From the NCBI GenBank assembly GCA_014523485.1, contig JAATVK010000142.1, positions 1-11,589 of the forward strand: a stretch of DNA of 11,589 nt, in the 5' to 3' direction. A program made the translations under genes and the position numbers. Shown in pieces: positions 1-7,310 of this stretch (its first letter is position 1; every line of letters begins with the position of its first letter). The notes under the pieces are model-generated. The model was not told the origin of the DNA. It saw nothing but the letters and a program-made list of their open reading frames with translations, and did not search any database. This DNA comes from Nitrososphaerales archaeon TH5894 (GTDB lineage: Archaea > Thermoproteota > Nitrososphaeria > Nitrososphaerales > Nitrososphaeraceae).

Positions 1-1
1 T

Positions 2-979
2 ATGATGATAAGAGATCATGCACTACATCTTTATTTTTTCTGTTTACCAGATATCTTTGGTAAAGATTCAATTTTTGATTTTGATGAATCTCAAGAGTAT
101 CTAATAAAACAAGCTTTTGCAGTCAAAAGTGTTGGAAATAATCTTTCAAAAGTGATAGCTGGAAGGGCCGTGCATCCAACCTTTCAAAAAATCGGTTATT
201 TTTCTCATATGCCCTCATCAGAAGAGATTAATGAAATTCTGAATCAGTTAAAAACAGCTAGAGAATACGTATTTGAATTAACGGAGATATTTTACAAAAG
301 TGATTTCAATTTTACTAGAGAAACTAATTTCATATCCCTTGTCAGTGATGATTACAGTTTTTTAGAAGGGAGCATACTTACATCCACAGGCCTCAATGTA
401 AAGGAAGAAGATTTTTGGAATTATCTGGAACGCATAATAATTCCTTATTCTCAAGCTACAGGTTTCAGATTCAGTGCTAAAGAGTACATGGTAGGTGCTC
501 TGGCAAGAATGAATTTAAGTAATGACAAGTTATGTAGGATATCTAAGAAAGATTTATCTAAATATTTAGGAATATTTCCCTCAAATAACATATATCACAA
601 CAATTTGGCTCAAGCAATTGAAATATTACATTGCATGGACCACTCTATTCAACTTTTAGAAGAAAGTGACCTTAAATCAGAACCACCTCCGAAAATAACT
701 TTAAAAGGTGAAGGAAGAGGTGTGGGAGTTATAGAAGCACCACGAGGAACACTGTATCATCATTTAGATATAGACAAAGATTCAAAGGTTACATATGCAA
801 ATTTTGTTATTCCTACTGCACAAAATCAGATAAAAATGGAAAATGATATTAGGTTACTATTACCCAGAATATTAAATAAAACTAAGCATGAAATACATCA
901 TGAATTGGAAAAGGTAATTAGAGCTTATGACCCGTGTATGAGTTGTGCAAGCCATTTTCTTAAATTAAAATGGATCTAA
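2..979 (+). CDS. hydA: [NiFe] hydrogenase large (alpha) subunit, group 3-type, 5'-partial
   Basis: This is the C-terminal 325 residues of a cytosolic [NiFe] hydrogenase large subunit, which carries the Ni-Fe site for reversible H2 oxidation, usually coupled to NAD(P) in group 3. The reading frame is open at the window edge and the N-terminal CxxC motif (RxCGxC) is missing, so the start lies upstream; the Met at position 2 is probably internal, because HALHLYFFCLPD resembles an internal helix of the family. Visible motifs are GEGRGVGVIEAPRGTLYHH (about residues 236-254) and the C-terminal metal-binding DPCMSCASH (310-318), in which C312 and C315 would ligate Ni/Fe. Seven residues (FLKLKWI) follow H318; in this family such a tail is removed after cofactor insertion. 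The 3' end overlaps the protease gene on the other strand. Assignment to group 3b (sulfhydrogenase-like, as in some Thaumarchaeota) is an inference; the small and diaphorase subunits would lie upstream. Confidence 0.92.
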   Translation: MMIRDHALHLYFFCLPDIFGKDSIFDFDESQEYLIKQAFAVKSVGNNLSKVIAGRAVHPTFQKIGYFSHMPSSEEINEILNQLKTAREYVFELTEIFYKSDFNFTRETNFISLVSDDYSFLEGSILTSTGLNVKEEDFWNYLERIIIPYSQATGFRFSAKEYMVGALARMNLSNDKLCRISKKDLSKYLGIFPSNNIYHNNLAQAIEILHCMDHSIQLLEESDLKSEPPPKITLKGEGRGVGVIEAPRGTLYHHLDIDKDSKVTYANFVIPTAQNQIKMENDIRLLLPRILNKTKHEIHHELEKVIRAYDPCMSCASHFLKLKWI

Positions 980-1355
980 TTTTTTCTTCTAATTGATTTA
1001 AGATTTCAATTTTTGAAAGAGTGTTGATAGGAATGCCAAAAATAATAACTTTATCAATCATATTTACTTTTTTCATCAATTTTAACATGTATCCTAAATC
1101 CATGTCATGTATAGTATAGAGAGAATTAGATATTTCTATTTGGTCAATATTATAAATAATAGTTACATTTTCAATATTTTCTACAGAATCAATAATGTAA
1201 AGGACAGAGCCCTCATTTTGAAGCTCTTCAATAGAATCAAATTCCTTGAATTCAATTTCAGGAAATTCTTTTTCTAAATAGGGAATTAATTCTAATGGAA
1301 GTTTATCTTTTTCTACTAATCGATTTCCAAATACAAGAACCTTGCATATTGACAT
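960..1355 (-). CDS. [NiFe] hydrogenase maturation protease (HycI/HybD-like)
   Basis: This 131-residue protein matches the small endopeptidases that cut the C-terminal tail off the hydrogenase large subunit once nickel is in place. The N-terminal strand and turn VLVFGNRLVEKD (6-17) fit the family's GNxLxxDD signature. D17, D56 (in YIIDSV) and H83 (in HDMDLG) are the likely Ni-sensing ligands equivalent to the Asp-Asp-His set of HybD. It is slightly shorter than typical members (about 140-160 residues) but looks complete. The ATG start at 1353-1355 is well placed before the first beta strand. The gene runs towards the large-subunit gene and its last 20 bp overlap that gene's end, so its substrate is almost certainly the neighbouring protein. 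Only 38 bp separate its start from the divergent ppsA relic, so the promoter must be very compact. Confidence 0.85.
   Translation of the reverse strand: MSICKVLVFGNRLVEKDKLPLELIPYLEKEFPEIEFKEFDSIEELQNEGSVLYIIDSVENIENVTIIYNIDQIEISNSLYTIHDMDLGYMLKLMKKVNMIDKVIIFGIPINTLSKIEILNQLEEKIRSILI
980..988 (+). terminator. candidate oligo-T terminator after the hydrogenase gene
   Basis: A run of six T followed by CTT starts immediately after the large-subunit stop codon. Archaeal RNA polymerase commonly terminates at such oligo-T tracts on the coding strand. It lies inside the antisense protease gene. There is no strong hairpin, and the call rests on position and composition alone. Confidence 0.35.
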
Positions 1356-1393
1356 AGTTATACTATAAAATCTTTTAATTTAAAATTTTTTAA

Positions 1394-3307
1394 ATGCTTG
1401 AAGATTATACACTCATTACGAATTATGGGTATGTAATAGGGCCTGACCAAATTGGAAACCACGACATAAAAATAGCAGGTGGAAAGGTAGCAAATATTGT
1501 TGAAATGATTAAATTCGGCATTCGTGTTTCTTTAGGTTTTATTGTCACTACCTCATCATTTGATCATCTAATACAGATAAATAATCTTGAAAACCAGTTA
1601 AACCAGATCATAAAAAATACAGATGTAGAGAATACTATAGAATTGTTAAAAGCTTCAGGGACAATAAAAAAAATTATCCTTTCAGGTAAAATGCCTTCTG
1701 AAATAGAGTCAAAAATTATCGAATCATATAAGGATTTATCAGAGAAAGACCATGAATATGACAAAGATGTTAATAATTTTCCAAATAAAATGGATATATT
1801 ATGCGCAGTAAGAAGTTCAGCTACTGCTGAAGATTTACCGTTTGCTTCATTTGCAGGACAATAATCTTCTTTTCTTAGTGTAAATGGAAAAGAGGAATTA
1901 ATTGAATCAATCAAGAAATGCTGGGCTTCATTATTTGAACCACGGGCTATTTTCTATCGTTCAAAACATGGTTTTTCAAAAGTGAGTATAGCTGTAATAG
2001 TTCAAAAAATGGTAAAAGCTCAAAAATCTGGTATCATATTCACTATTGATCCCAGTACTGGAGACAATATAATTTTGATTGAATCTACCTCGGGATTCTG
2101 TGAAAGTATAGTTGGCGGAGACGTTACACCTGATTCCTACAAAGTTAGTAAAGCTAAAGTAGGAAAAGGAGCAGGACAAGAGGCAATTATCGAAGTAAAA
2201 ATGTCCAAAAAAAAAGATGGGTTTCTATGATTATACTCTGGGCACAAATGTCGAAGTCAATTACCAGCAAATAAGGTACATGCACAGGTATGAACAAAGG
2301 ATGAAATTCTGAAATTGGGAAAATATGGAATAATGATCAAGAAATATTATGGAGGTCAGCCACAAGATATAGAATTTGCTATAGATGAATCAGGTAAGAT
2401 AACTTTTGTCCAGATCAGAGCGATTACTACAAAAACAAAGGAAATAGTTGAGAAGATTGATACATCTTATAATGACAATAAGGAAATTTTACAAGGCACT
2501 GCCGCATCTCCTGGTATAGTAACTGGAAAGGTAAAACTTATTTTAAGAAAAAACGATATTACAAAAATAGAGAATGGAGATATAATCGTAACAACAATGA
2601 CTTCTCCTGATTTAGTTCCTGGAATGAGCAAATCTGCTGCTATTATTACTGACCTTGGTGGTAGAACTTGTCATGCTGCAATAGTCTCTAGGGAAATGGT
2701 AATTCCAGCAATAGTTGGAACCCAAAAAGCCACAAGAATTTTGAGATGACCAAGAAGTTACTGTTGATGCATACAATGGCATAGTTTATGAAGGTAAGTT
2801 GAAATTGATTAGAAAACAAGAACAATTTGAAGAACAGGTTGGTGCAAAAATCCCATTTATCCCAATAACTAATACAAAAGTAAAAGTAAATATCGCATTT
2901 GGGAAAGAAGCCAAACAAATAGCATCTAAAGTAGATGGAGTAGGTTTACTACGAATAGAGCATTTAATTACATTGTATGGTATTCATCTAGCCTAGTGAA
3001 ACAAGGAAACCAACAACAGTATATAAAGATTCTAATGGATGGAATAAGACCAATTGCTGAAGGATTTAATCCAAAAACAGTTTGGGTAAGAACATTGGAC
3101 GCAAGAACAGACGAGTTTAGAAATTTAGAGGGAGGATAAAATGAACCTGAAGAAGCTAATCCTATGTTAGGTTGGCATGGAATACGTAGAAGTTTAGATG
3201 AGCAAGAATTACTAAAATCAGAATTTTAGGCAATAAAGAGATTACATGAAGAAGGATTGACTAAATTAATTGTTATATTTTTAAAGGATCATTTATTTAA
3301 TAGATAG
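1394..3307 (+). pseudogene. ppsA: phosphoenolpyruvate synthase (pyruvate, water dikinase), decayed and 3'-truncated
   Basis: The intact enzyme makes PEP, AMP and phosphate from pyruvate, ATP and water. Three successive domains can be read: the ATP-grasp PPDK N-domain (AVRSSATAEDLPFASFAGQ near 1800-1861; SIAVIVQKMV near 1985), the phosphohistidine domain (TDLGGRTCHAAIVSRE, His codon 2671-2673), and the start of the PEP-binding barrel (TLDARTDEFRNLEGG, NPMLGWHGIRR near 3090-3190). Lesions are TAA at 1862-1864 (in place of a probable CAA), a compensating frameshift pair between about 2222 and 2262 (with TGA at 2228), TGA at 2291-2293, a frameshift near 2744, another near 2994, TAA at 3137-3139 and TAG at 3227-3229. 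Homology fades near 3280, so roughly the last 150 residues, including the barrel's catalytic Cys region, are missing. The ATP-loop GGKG reads GGKV. Flanking genes are intact, so local decay is more likely than poor sequence. A short N-terminal product of 156 residues could still be made but would be inactive. Confidence 0.93.
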
Positions 3308-3320
3308 CCACAATTCTTTT

Positions 3321-3342
3321 ATAATTACTCCTAGGTGATTAT
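3321..3342. promoter_or_regulatory. imperfect inverted repeat over the presumed promoter of the winged-helix/CBS gene
   Basis: The arms ATAATTAC (3321-3328) and GTGATTAT (3335-3342) are complementary at 7 of 8 positions around a 6-bp centre, TCCTAG. The left arm merges with the TATA-like stretch TTTTATAAT (3317-3325), and the repeat ends 17 bp before the ATG at 3360. The position fits an operator for the winged-helix protein encoded next to it. Function is inferred. Confidence 0.4.
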
Positions 3343-3359
3343 GATTAGATCAAAGTTTA

Positions 3360-4454
3360 ATGACCAAAAAGATAATTATATTATCTGGACAATCAAAAAT
3401 ATATAGCGAAATTCTTAAACTCGCAGCTAAACCAATTAGCAAAAAAATAATACAAAGAGAATTGTCTCTCTCTCATCAACAATTAAGACGGTATACTGCA
3501 GAAATGGTAGATAAAGGACTTTTGCATTATTATGAAAAAAACGGAGATTTTATATGTAGTGAAAAAGGTAATACTTATTTGATGAAATTATCAGCCAATA
3601 AAAGTGATAATACATTAGTGAGTTCTTATGATATTAGTAGAGAAATTATCTATCTTGAATCATACAATACCCTAGCAGATGCAAGGAATTTTATGATTAG
3701 ATATAATATAAGTAGATTAGTCATCTTACAGAATCAAAAATTAGTTGGAATAATTACAGAGAAAGATATTGCAAAATTTTTATATTCTACATTTACAGAG
3801 AAAAGATTATCTGAAATCTTAATCAAAGAAATTATGACAAAGAAAGTACTTACTGTAGATATTGATTCATCAATAGATAAAAGCATAAAGACAATGTTAG
3901 ATAATAATATTAGTTCTGTAATAGTAACTGATAATAAAGGATACCAAAATGGAATTATTACTAAAACCGATATAGTAGAGTATTTCGCTTATCATGTTAA
4001 AAATAAGTATACGGTAAAAGATTCCATGTCAAAAAAAGTTTACACGGTTTTTCCTGATGAGAACATACATATGATTATTCTGTTAATGAACACTTACAAA
4101 GTATCTAGAATTGTGGTCATTGAACACAAAAAACCAATTGGTATTGTGACTTCTCGTGATTTGTTACCTCTGTCAGGTATTCTCCTTGAAAAAATTTCAA
4201 TAAGTGCAAAAAATATTAATAATCAAATATTCATTGCTTCAGGATTAAGCTCGATTTTATTAGCAGAAGATATAATGACAAGATCTCCTTTGACAGTTTC
4301 GATTAATACCGATTTATCAGATGCTGCTAGAATAATGATAAGAAACAAAATAAGTGGTTTGCCTGTTGTTAATAATAAAGGTTTATTGAGTGGAATTATT
4401 ACTAAAACTGATATAGTGAGAACATCATATAAAGAATCTTTAAACAATAAGTAA
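3360..4454 (+). CDS. winged-helix DNA-binding protein with four CBS domains
   Basis: This 364-residue soluble protein begins with a winged helix (about 12-78: SEILKLAAKPISKKIIQREL, LSHQQLRRYTAEMVDKGLL, then a wing ending SEKGNTYL) of the archaeal ArnR1-like type. Four CBS motifs follow, at about 89-145, 155-212, 217-272 and 301-358, each with its hallmark (GIITEKD 130-136, GIITKTD 198-204, GIVTSRD 261-267, GIITKTD 345-351). They should form two Bateman modules joined by a linker at 273-300. CBS pairs generally bind AMP, ATP or S-adenosyl ligands, so the protein is probably a transcription factor responding to nucleotide state; its targets are unknown. The ATG at 3360 is the first Met after an in-frame TGA at 3342-3344, and there is no Shine-Dalgarno sequence, as usual for leaderless archaeal genes. 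It follows the ppsA relic by 52 bp on the same strand. The inverted repeat upstream suggests autoregulation. Confidence 0.88.
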   Translation: MTKKIIILSGQSKIYSEILKLAAKPISKKIIQRELSLSHQQLRRYTAEMVDKGLLHYYEKNGDFICSEKGNTYLMKLSANKSDNTLVSSYDISREIIYLESYNTLADARNFMIRYNISRLVILQNQKLVGIITEKDIAKFLYSTFTEKRLSEILIKEIMTKKVLTVDIDSSIDKSIKTMLDNNISSVIVTDNKGYQNGIITKTDIVEYFAYHVKNKYTVKDSMSKKVYTVFPDENIHMIILLMNTYKVSRIVVIEHKKPIGIVTSRDLLPLSGILLEKISISAKNINNQIFIASGLSSILLAEDIMTRSPLTVSINTDLSDAARIMIRNKISGLPVVNNKGLLSGIITKTDIVRTSYKESLNNK

Positions 4455-4462
4455 AAATTAAA

Positions 4463-4484
4463 TTTTTTCTTTTCTTATTTTCTC
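4463..4484 (+). terminator. candidate T-rich terminator after the winged-helix/CBS gene
   Basis: A pyrimidine tract with runs of six, four and four T begins about 10 bp after the stop codon at 4452-4454. This fits archaeal intrinsic termination at oligo-T without a hairpin. The assignment is from sequence alone. Confidence 0.45.
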
Positions 4485-4731
4485 TAAAAGTTATTATTAT
4501 TACATATGTTACATTTATAATACTCAAACAAAAACAAACAAATGGAGTTTCAATTCTATAAATTTTCAATCTAATAGTATTATTTATTTTATAATACTAT
4601 CGATAAAAAATAAAATTTGACCTAATCCAATTATACTAATGTAATTAATTCATAATAATCATTATTATTTAGTGATTTTTTATATATAGTTCATTGATAA
4701 AAATAAGAATCAACAGAAAACACAAGCTAAT

Positions 4732-4766
4732 GTCCTGGACCAAGTATCGAGGATGATGGATACTTG
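4732..4766. repeat. palindrome plus 8-bp hairpin in the convergent spacer
   Basis: GTCC-T-GGAC (4732-4740) is directly followed by CAAGTATC (4741-4748) and its exact complement GATACTTG (4759-4766) around a 10-nt loop, GAGGATGATG. A T5 run follows at 4771-4775. A weaker outer helix is possible between AAGCTAA (4724-4730) and the segment 4774-4782. This could be a small structured RNA, a terminator-like element or a protein site. The strand is undetermined because the stem is symmetrical, though the T-run favours plus. Confidence 0.4.
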
Positions 4767-4892
4767 CTGATTTTTAGAACTTATTATAACTTCCTTCATA
4801 TTTGCTAATTATGTTAATATTATACTTGAAGAGATCAATAATATAACAAATAAATAATAAAACATGATAATTAGAAAAGTTGAAATCTGAAA

Positions 4893-5354
4893 TTACTCCA
4901 ATTTTTCTATATCTTTAAATCTTCCCATGGCAGTTAGCATTGGGTCTTTTTTATTTTTCTCATATAGATACTTGACAAGATCGTCTGATGTGATAATACC
5001 ATATATTGTATTATCTTTTACTACAGGTAATCTTCTGATTCTGTATTTGGTCATAATTAGTGCTGCATCATAGACACTAGTTTCAGGATCTATTGTTATT
5101 AATGAAGTTGTCTTAATATCACCAACTTTTGTAATTTTAGGATCTTTACCCTCTGATATTACTCTTCTTACAATATCTCTTTCAGTAACAATTCCTAGTG
5201 GATGATTCTTCTCATTTACAACTACTACGGATCCAACTTGATTTTCTTTCATTTTGTTAGAAATTGTCTCAACAGTATCTTCAGAAGTAGCTGTTTGAAG
5301 TGGAATAGATGTCATTATTATTTGAACCTGAGTTGATTTTTCATTGCCTTCCAT
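4893..5354 (-). CDS. two-CBS-domain protein (single Bateman module)
   Basis: This 153-residue protein consists almost entirely of two CBS domains, at about 10-68 (GIVTERDIVRRV, 54-65) and 76-132 (GIITSDDLVKYL, 119-130), with short charged ends. Stand-alone Bateman modules of this size are abundant in Thaumarchaeota; they usually dimerise and bind adenine nucleotides, sensing energy state and acting on partner proteins. No catalytic or DNA-binding domain is fused, so the partner cannot be named. The ATG at 5352-5354 gives the usual length for the class, and no longer in-frame start is needed. It converges with the four-CBS regulator but is not obviously a copy of part of it: the CBS sequences differ outside the hallmark motif. 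Downstream of it on the minus strand is the AT-rich spacer 4455-4892. Confidence 0.9.
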   Translation of the reverse strand: MEGNEKSTQVQIIMTSIPLQTATSEDTVETISNKMKENQVGSVVVVNEKNHPLGIVTERDIVRRVISEGKDPKITKVGDIKTTSLITIDPETSVYDAALIMTKYRIRRLPVVKDNTIYGIITSDDLVKYLYEKNKKDPMLTAMGRFKDIEKLE

Positions 5355-5517
5355 ATTATATACAAAAAATAACTAAATGATATTCTTTACTATATCTAAT
5401 AAATTTTTTTCATTGTTCTAGTCAGGACAAATTTTTTTTTAAAATAATAATACTACAAAATTAAAAAATATTAAAATATATAAGATAATGATCTATAACT
5501 TGATATTTTACTTCAAG

Positions 5518-5524
5518 AAAAAAA
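5518..5524 (-). terminator. candidate oligo-T terminator downstream of the oxidoreductase gene
   Basis: Seven consecutive A on the plus strand give T7 on the minus strand, about 87 bp after the oxidoreductase stop. A longer A/T run at about 5430-5445 lies further on. Either could end that transcript before the CBS gene's own promoter. The evidence is weak because the whole spacer is A/T-rich. Confidence 0.25.
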
Positions 5525-5610
5525 TTTAGTCGTTTTTCGAGTGGTTAAAATCAATCATCAAGGATATTATGAATTAATCAATCCATCAGATCTATATATT
5601 AAATACTAGA

Positions 5611-7011
5611 TCAAAAATTATTAATAGAAGAAGCAGCTCTGCTAACTACTTCAGATAATGCAGGATGTATGTGTATAGTATTAGTGATGTTATCTATTGT
5701 TCCTTTCCCTGTTTTCATTGCCACCAATACTTCATGAATTAAAATCGATGCATCAGTTCCCATAATATGACACCCTAGAATATATTTATTTTTTTTATCA
5801 ATAAGAAATTTTACAAATCCATCTTTATCTTCTATTGCTTTTCCCATTGCAGTTTGAATATAAGTATATATAGACTTAACATATTCGATCTTCTCTTCCT
5901 TTAGTTGTTGTTCTGTATATCCTACACCTGAAATTTGTGGACTGGTAAAAATAGCATGTGGGATTGCATTATAATTAACAGATAATTTGTTTTCAGGATA
6001 GAGAATATTATTGTATGCATAATGTGCTTCATTTTTGGCATTATGCATGCACTGATATTTTCCAATAACGTCTCCTATTGCAAAAATTCCGTGACTATTT
6101 GTCTGTAGATATTCATCAACGTGTATGAAACCATTTTCATTGAGTTTAATACCCTCTTTTTCAATATTTAACAAATCCAAATTTGGAATTCTACCTGTGG
6201 CAATTAGTAATTGCTCAGAATCAATTTCCAGGGATTTTCCAAATTTGTTCTTAATTATTACATTAAAAATCTTCTTTTTTGTTTGATTATTTGTATTGTC
6301 ATAATTATAACGAACAATTTCCGTATTATATCCTAAATATACATTATATTTTTTGGCAAATATTTTTGTGAATTCCATTGAAACATCTACATCTTCATTT
6401 GGTATCAAAAAATTATTTCTTTGTATTATATTAATTTTAGTTCCTAAAGTACCAAAGAAATGAGCTAATTCACAGGCTATGTAGCCACCACCTATTATAG
6501 TAAGGGTTTTTGGTTGGTATTTTAGACGTAATGCTTCATTGCTAGTTATATAATCAACATTTTCTAATCCTTTTATTTTAGGAATATATGGTCTTGTCCC
6601 AGAAGCAATGAGAATTTTATCAGCAGTTATAATTTCATTTGCTATTGCGATTTTCTTTTCTCCTATAAATTTGCATTCTTGTAAAAAAAGACGAGGATTT
6701 TTACTTTCTTTTAATCCTTCTTTTATTTTATTTGAGTCTGTATCAACAATTTTGTTAGCTCTGTTTATTATCTTTTCAAAATCAATTGAATATTCCTTAA
6801 CTTTAATGCCAAAAATCTCGGCTTTTTTAATAATTTCAAGTATGTTGGCGCTATAAATAAGTAATTTTGAGGGTATACCTCCGACATTTAGGCATGTTCC
6901 TCCTAGTTTAGATTTTTCAATAATGGCAACTTTTAGTCCTTTCTTTGCTGCTGCAGTAGCGACGTCTAGTCCTGCCCCTGAACCAATAACTATAAGATCA
7001 AATTTCTCCAT
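5611..7011 (-). CDS. FAD-dependent pyridine nucleotide-disulfide oxidoreductase (lipoamide dehydrogenase/mercuric reductase-like) lacking the second redox Cys
   Basis: This 466-residue protein has the normal length and layout of class I flavoprotein disulfide reductases. It shows an FAD Rossmann motif GSGAGL (10-15), the redox motif region GGTCLNVGGIPSK (37-49), an NAD(P) Rossmann motif GGGYIA (174-179), ATGRIPN (271-277), the second FAD motif GIFAIGDV (308-315) and a dimer-interface H449-x4-E454 dyad (HPALSE). The family normally has CxxxxC; here C40 is kept but the second Cys is G45 (codon GGT, 6877-6879 on the complement). SthA transhydrogenases also lack that Cys, so NAD(P)H-dependent electron transfer without a disulfide is possible. 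R198 aligns by eye with the NADPH-binding Arg of glutathione reductase, and Q197 replaces the acidic NAD-type residue. No 2-oxoacid dehydrogenase genes are adjacent, so the substrate is unknown. The start is the ATG at 7009-7011, right before the first beta strand. The gene is divergent from the ATPase gene. Confidence 0.9.
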   Translation of the reverse strand: MEKFDLIVIGSGAGLDVATAAAKKGLKVAIIEKSKLGGTCLNVGGIPSKLLIYSANILEIIKKAEIFGIKVKEYSIDFEKIINRANKIVDTDSNKIKEGLKESKNPRLFLQECKFIGEKKIAIANEIITADKILIASGTRPYIPKIKGLENVDYITSNEALRLKYQPKTLTIIGGGYIACELAHFFGTLGTKINIIQRNNFLIPNEDVDVSMEFTKIFAKKYNVYLGYNTEIVRYNYDNTNNQTKKKIFNVIIKNKFGKSLEIDSEQLLIATGRIPNLDLLNIEKEGIKLNENGFIHVDEYLQTNSHGIFAIGDVIGKYQCMHNAKNEAHYAYNNILYPENKLSVNYNAIPHAIFTSPQISGVGYTEQQLKEEKIEYVKSIYTYIQTAMGKAIEDKDGFVKFLIDKKNKYILGCHIMGTDASILIHEVLVAMKTGKGTIDNITNTIHIHPALSEVVSRAASSINNF

Positions 7012-7023
7012 GTATCATGTTGT

Positions 7024-7039
7024 ATTTATTATACATAAA
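7024..7039 (-). promoter_or_regulatory. candidate TATA box of the oxidoreductase gene
   Basis: Read on the minus strand this stretch is TTATGTATAATAAATA, a TATA-like element about 13-28 bp before the ATG at 7009-7011. That spacing would give a leaderless or nearly leaderless transcript. A/T-rich surroundings make false matches easy. Confidence 0.3.
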
Positions 7040-7070
7040 AGATTTATTATGCTAACTAAATGGGTAGATA

Positions 7071-7092
7071 TTAATCTATGGAAATAGATTAA
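7071..7092. repeat. perfect 9-bp inverted repeat, candidate operator
   Basis: TTAATCTAT (7071-7079) and ATAGATTAA (7084-7092) are exact complements around GGAA. The site lies about 60 bp upstream of the oxidoreductase start and about 480 bp upstream of the ATPase. Its size and dyad symmetry suit a dimeric regulator. It could also form a short hairpin in RNA. Confidence 0.4.
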
Positions 7093-7310
7093 CTAGGAAT
7101 TCTCCTCTCATTTAATTATATAATAATACAGAAACATAATATTACCTATATATACTTGTACTATTATTATATTGTAAAAAATAATTACTCTCTACTCTTT
7201 TTAAAGATAATAAATTATAGGTTATGTGTTGTTAATGACAGATATTGGAACAGATTAGACCTATATACAATATATCTAATAAAATAATATATAATATATG
7301 CAACAAAGAT

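Larger units (their letters stand above)
4455..4892. other. 438-bp convergent spacer, AT-rich, with one hairpin islet
   Basis: The spacer lies between two convergent genes, so it needs no promoter for either. Most of it is low-complexity A/T sequence with no readable protein remnant. The exception is about 4720-4785, which is visibly richer in G and C and holds the hairpin listed separately. I see no tRNA and no mobile-element end. Confidence 0.6.

Noticed and set aside
1564..1914. 116-codon minus-strand open frame.
   Set aside because: It is antisense to the ppsA relic, whose plus-strand reading has clear PEP synthase motifs; the minus translation has no recognisable domain.
2688..2918. 76-codon minus-strand open frame.
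   Set aside because: It is a phenylalanine-rich shadow of the decayed ppsA with no family resemblance.
4735..4775. Box C/D-type small RNA, suggested by ATGATGG and CTGA.
   Set aside because: The two boxes are only about 7 nt apart, too short for a guide, and the intervening bases are tied up in the 8-bp hairpin; no second C'/D' pair is present.
7280..7302. AT palindrome around ATATATAATATAT.
   Set aside because: It is low-complexity A/T sequence typical of all spacers here, so symmetry has no weight.
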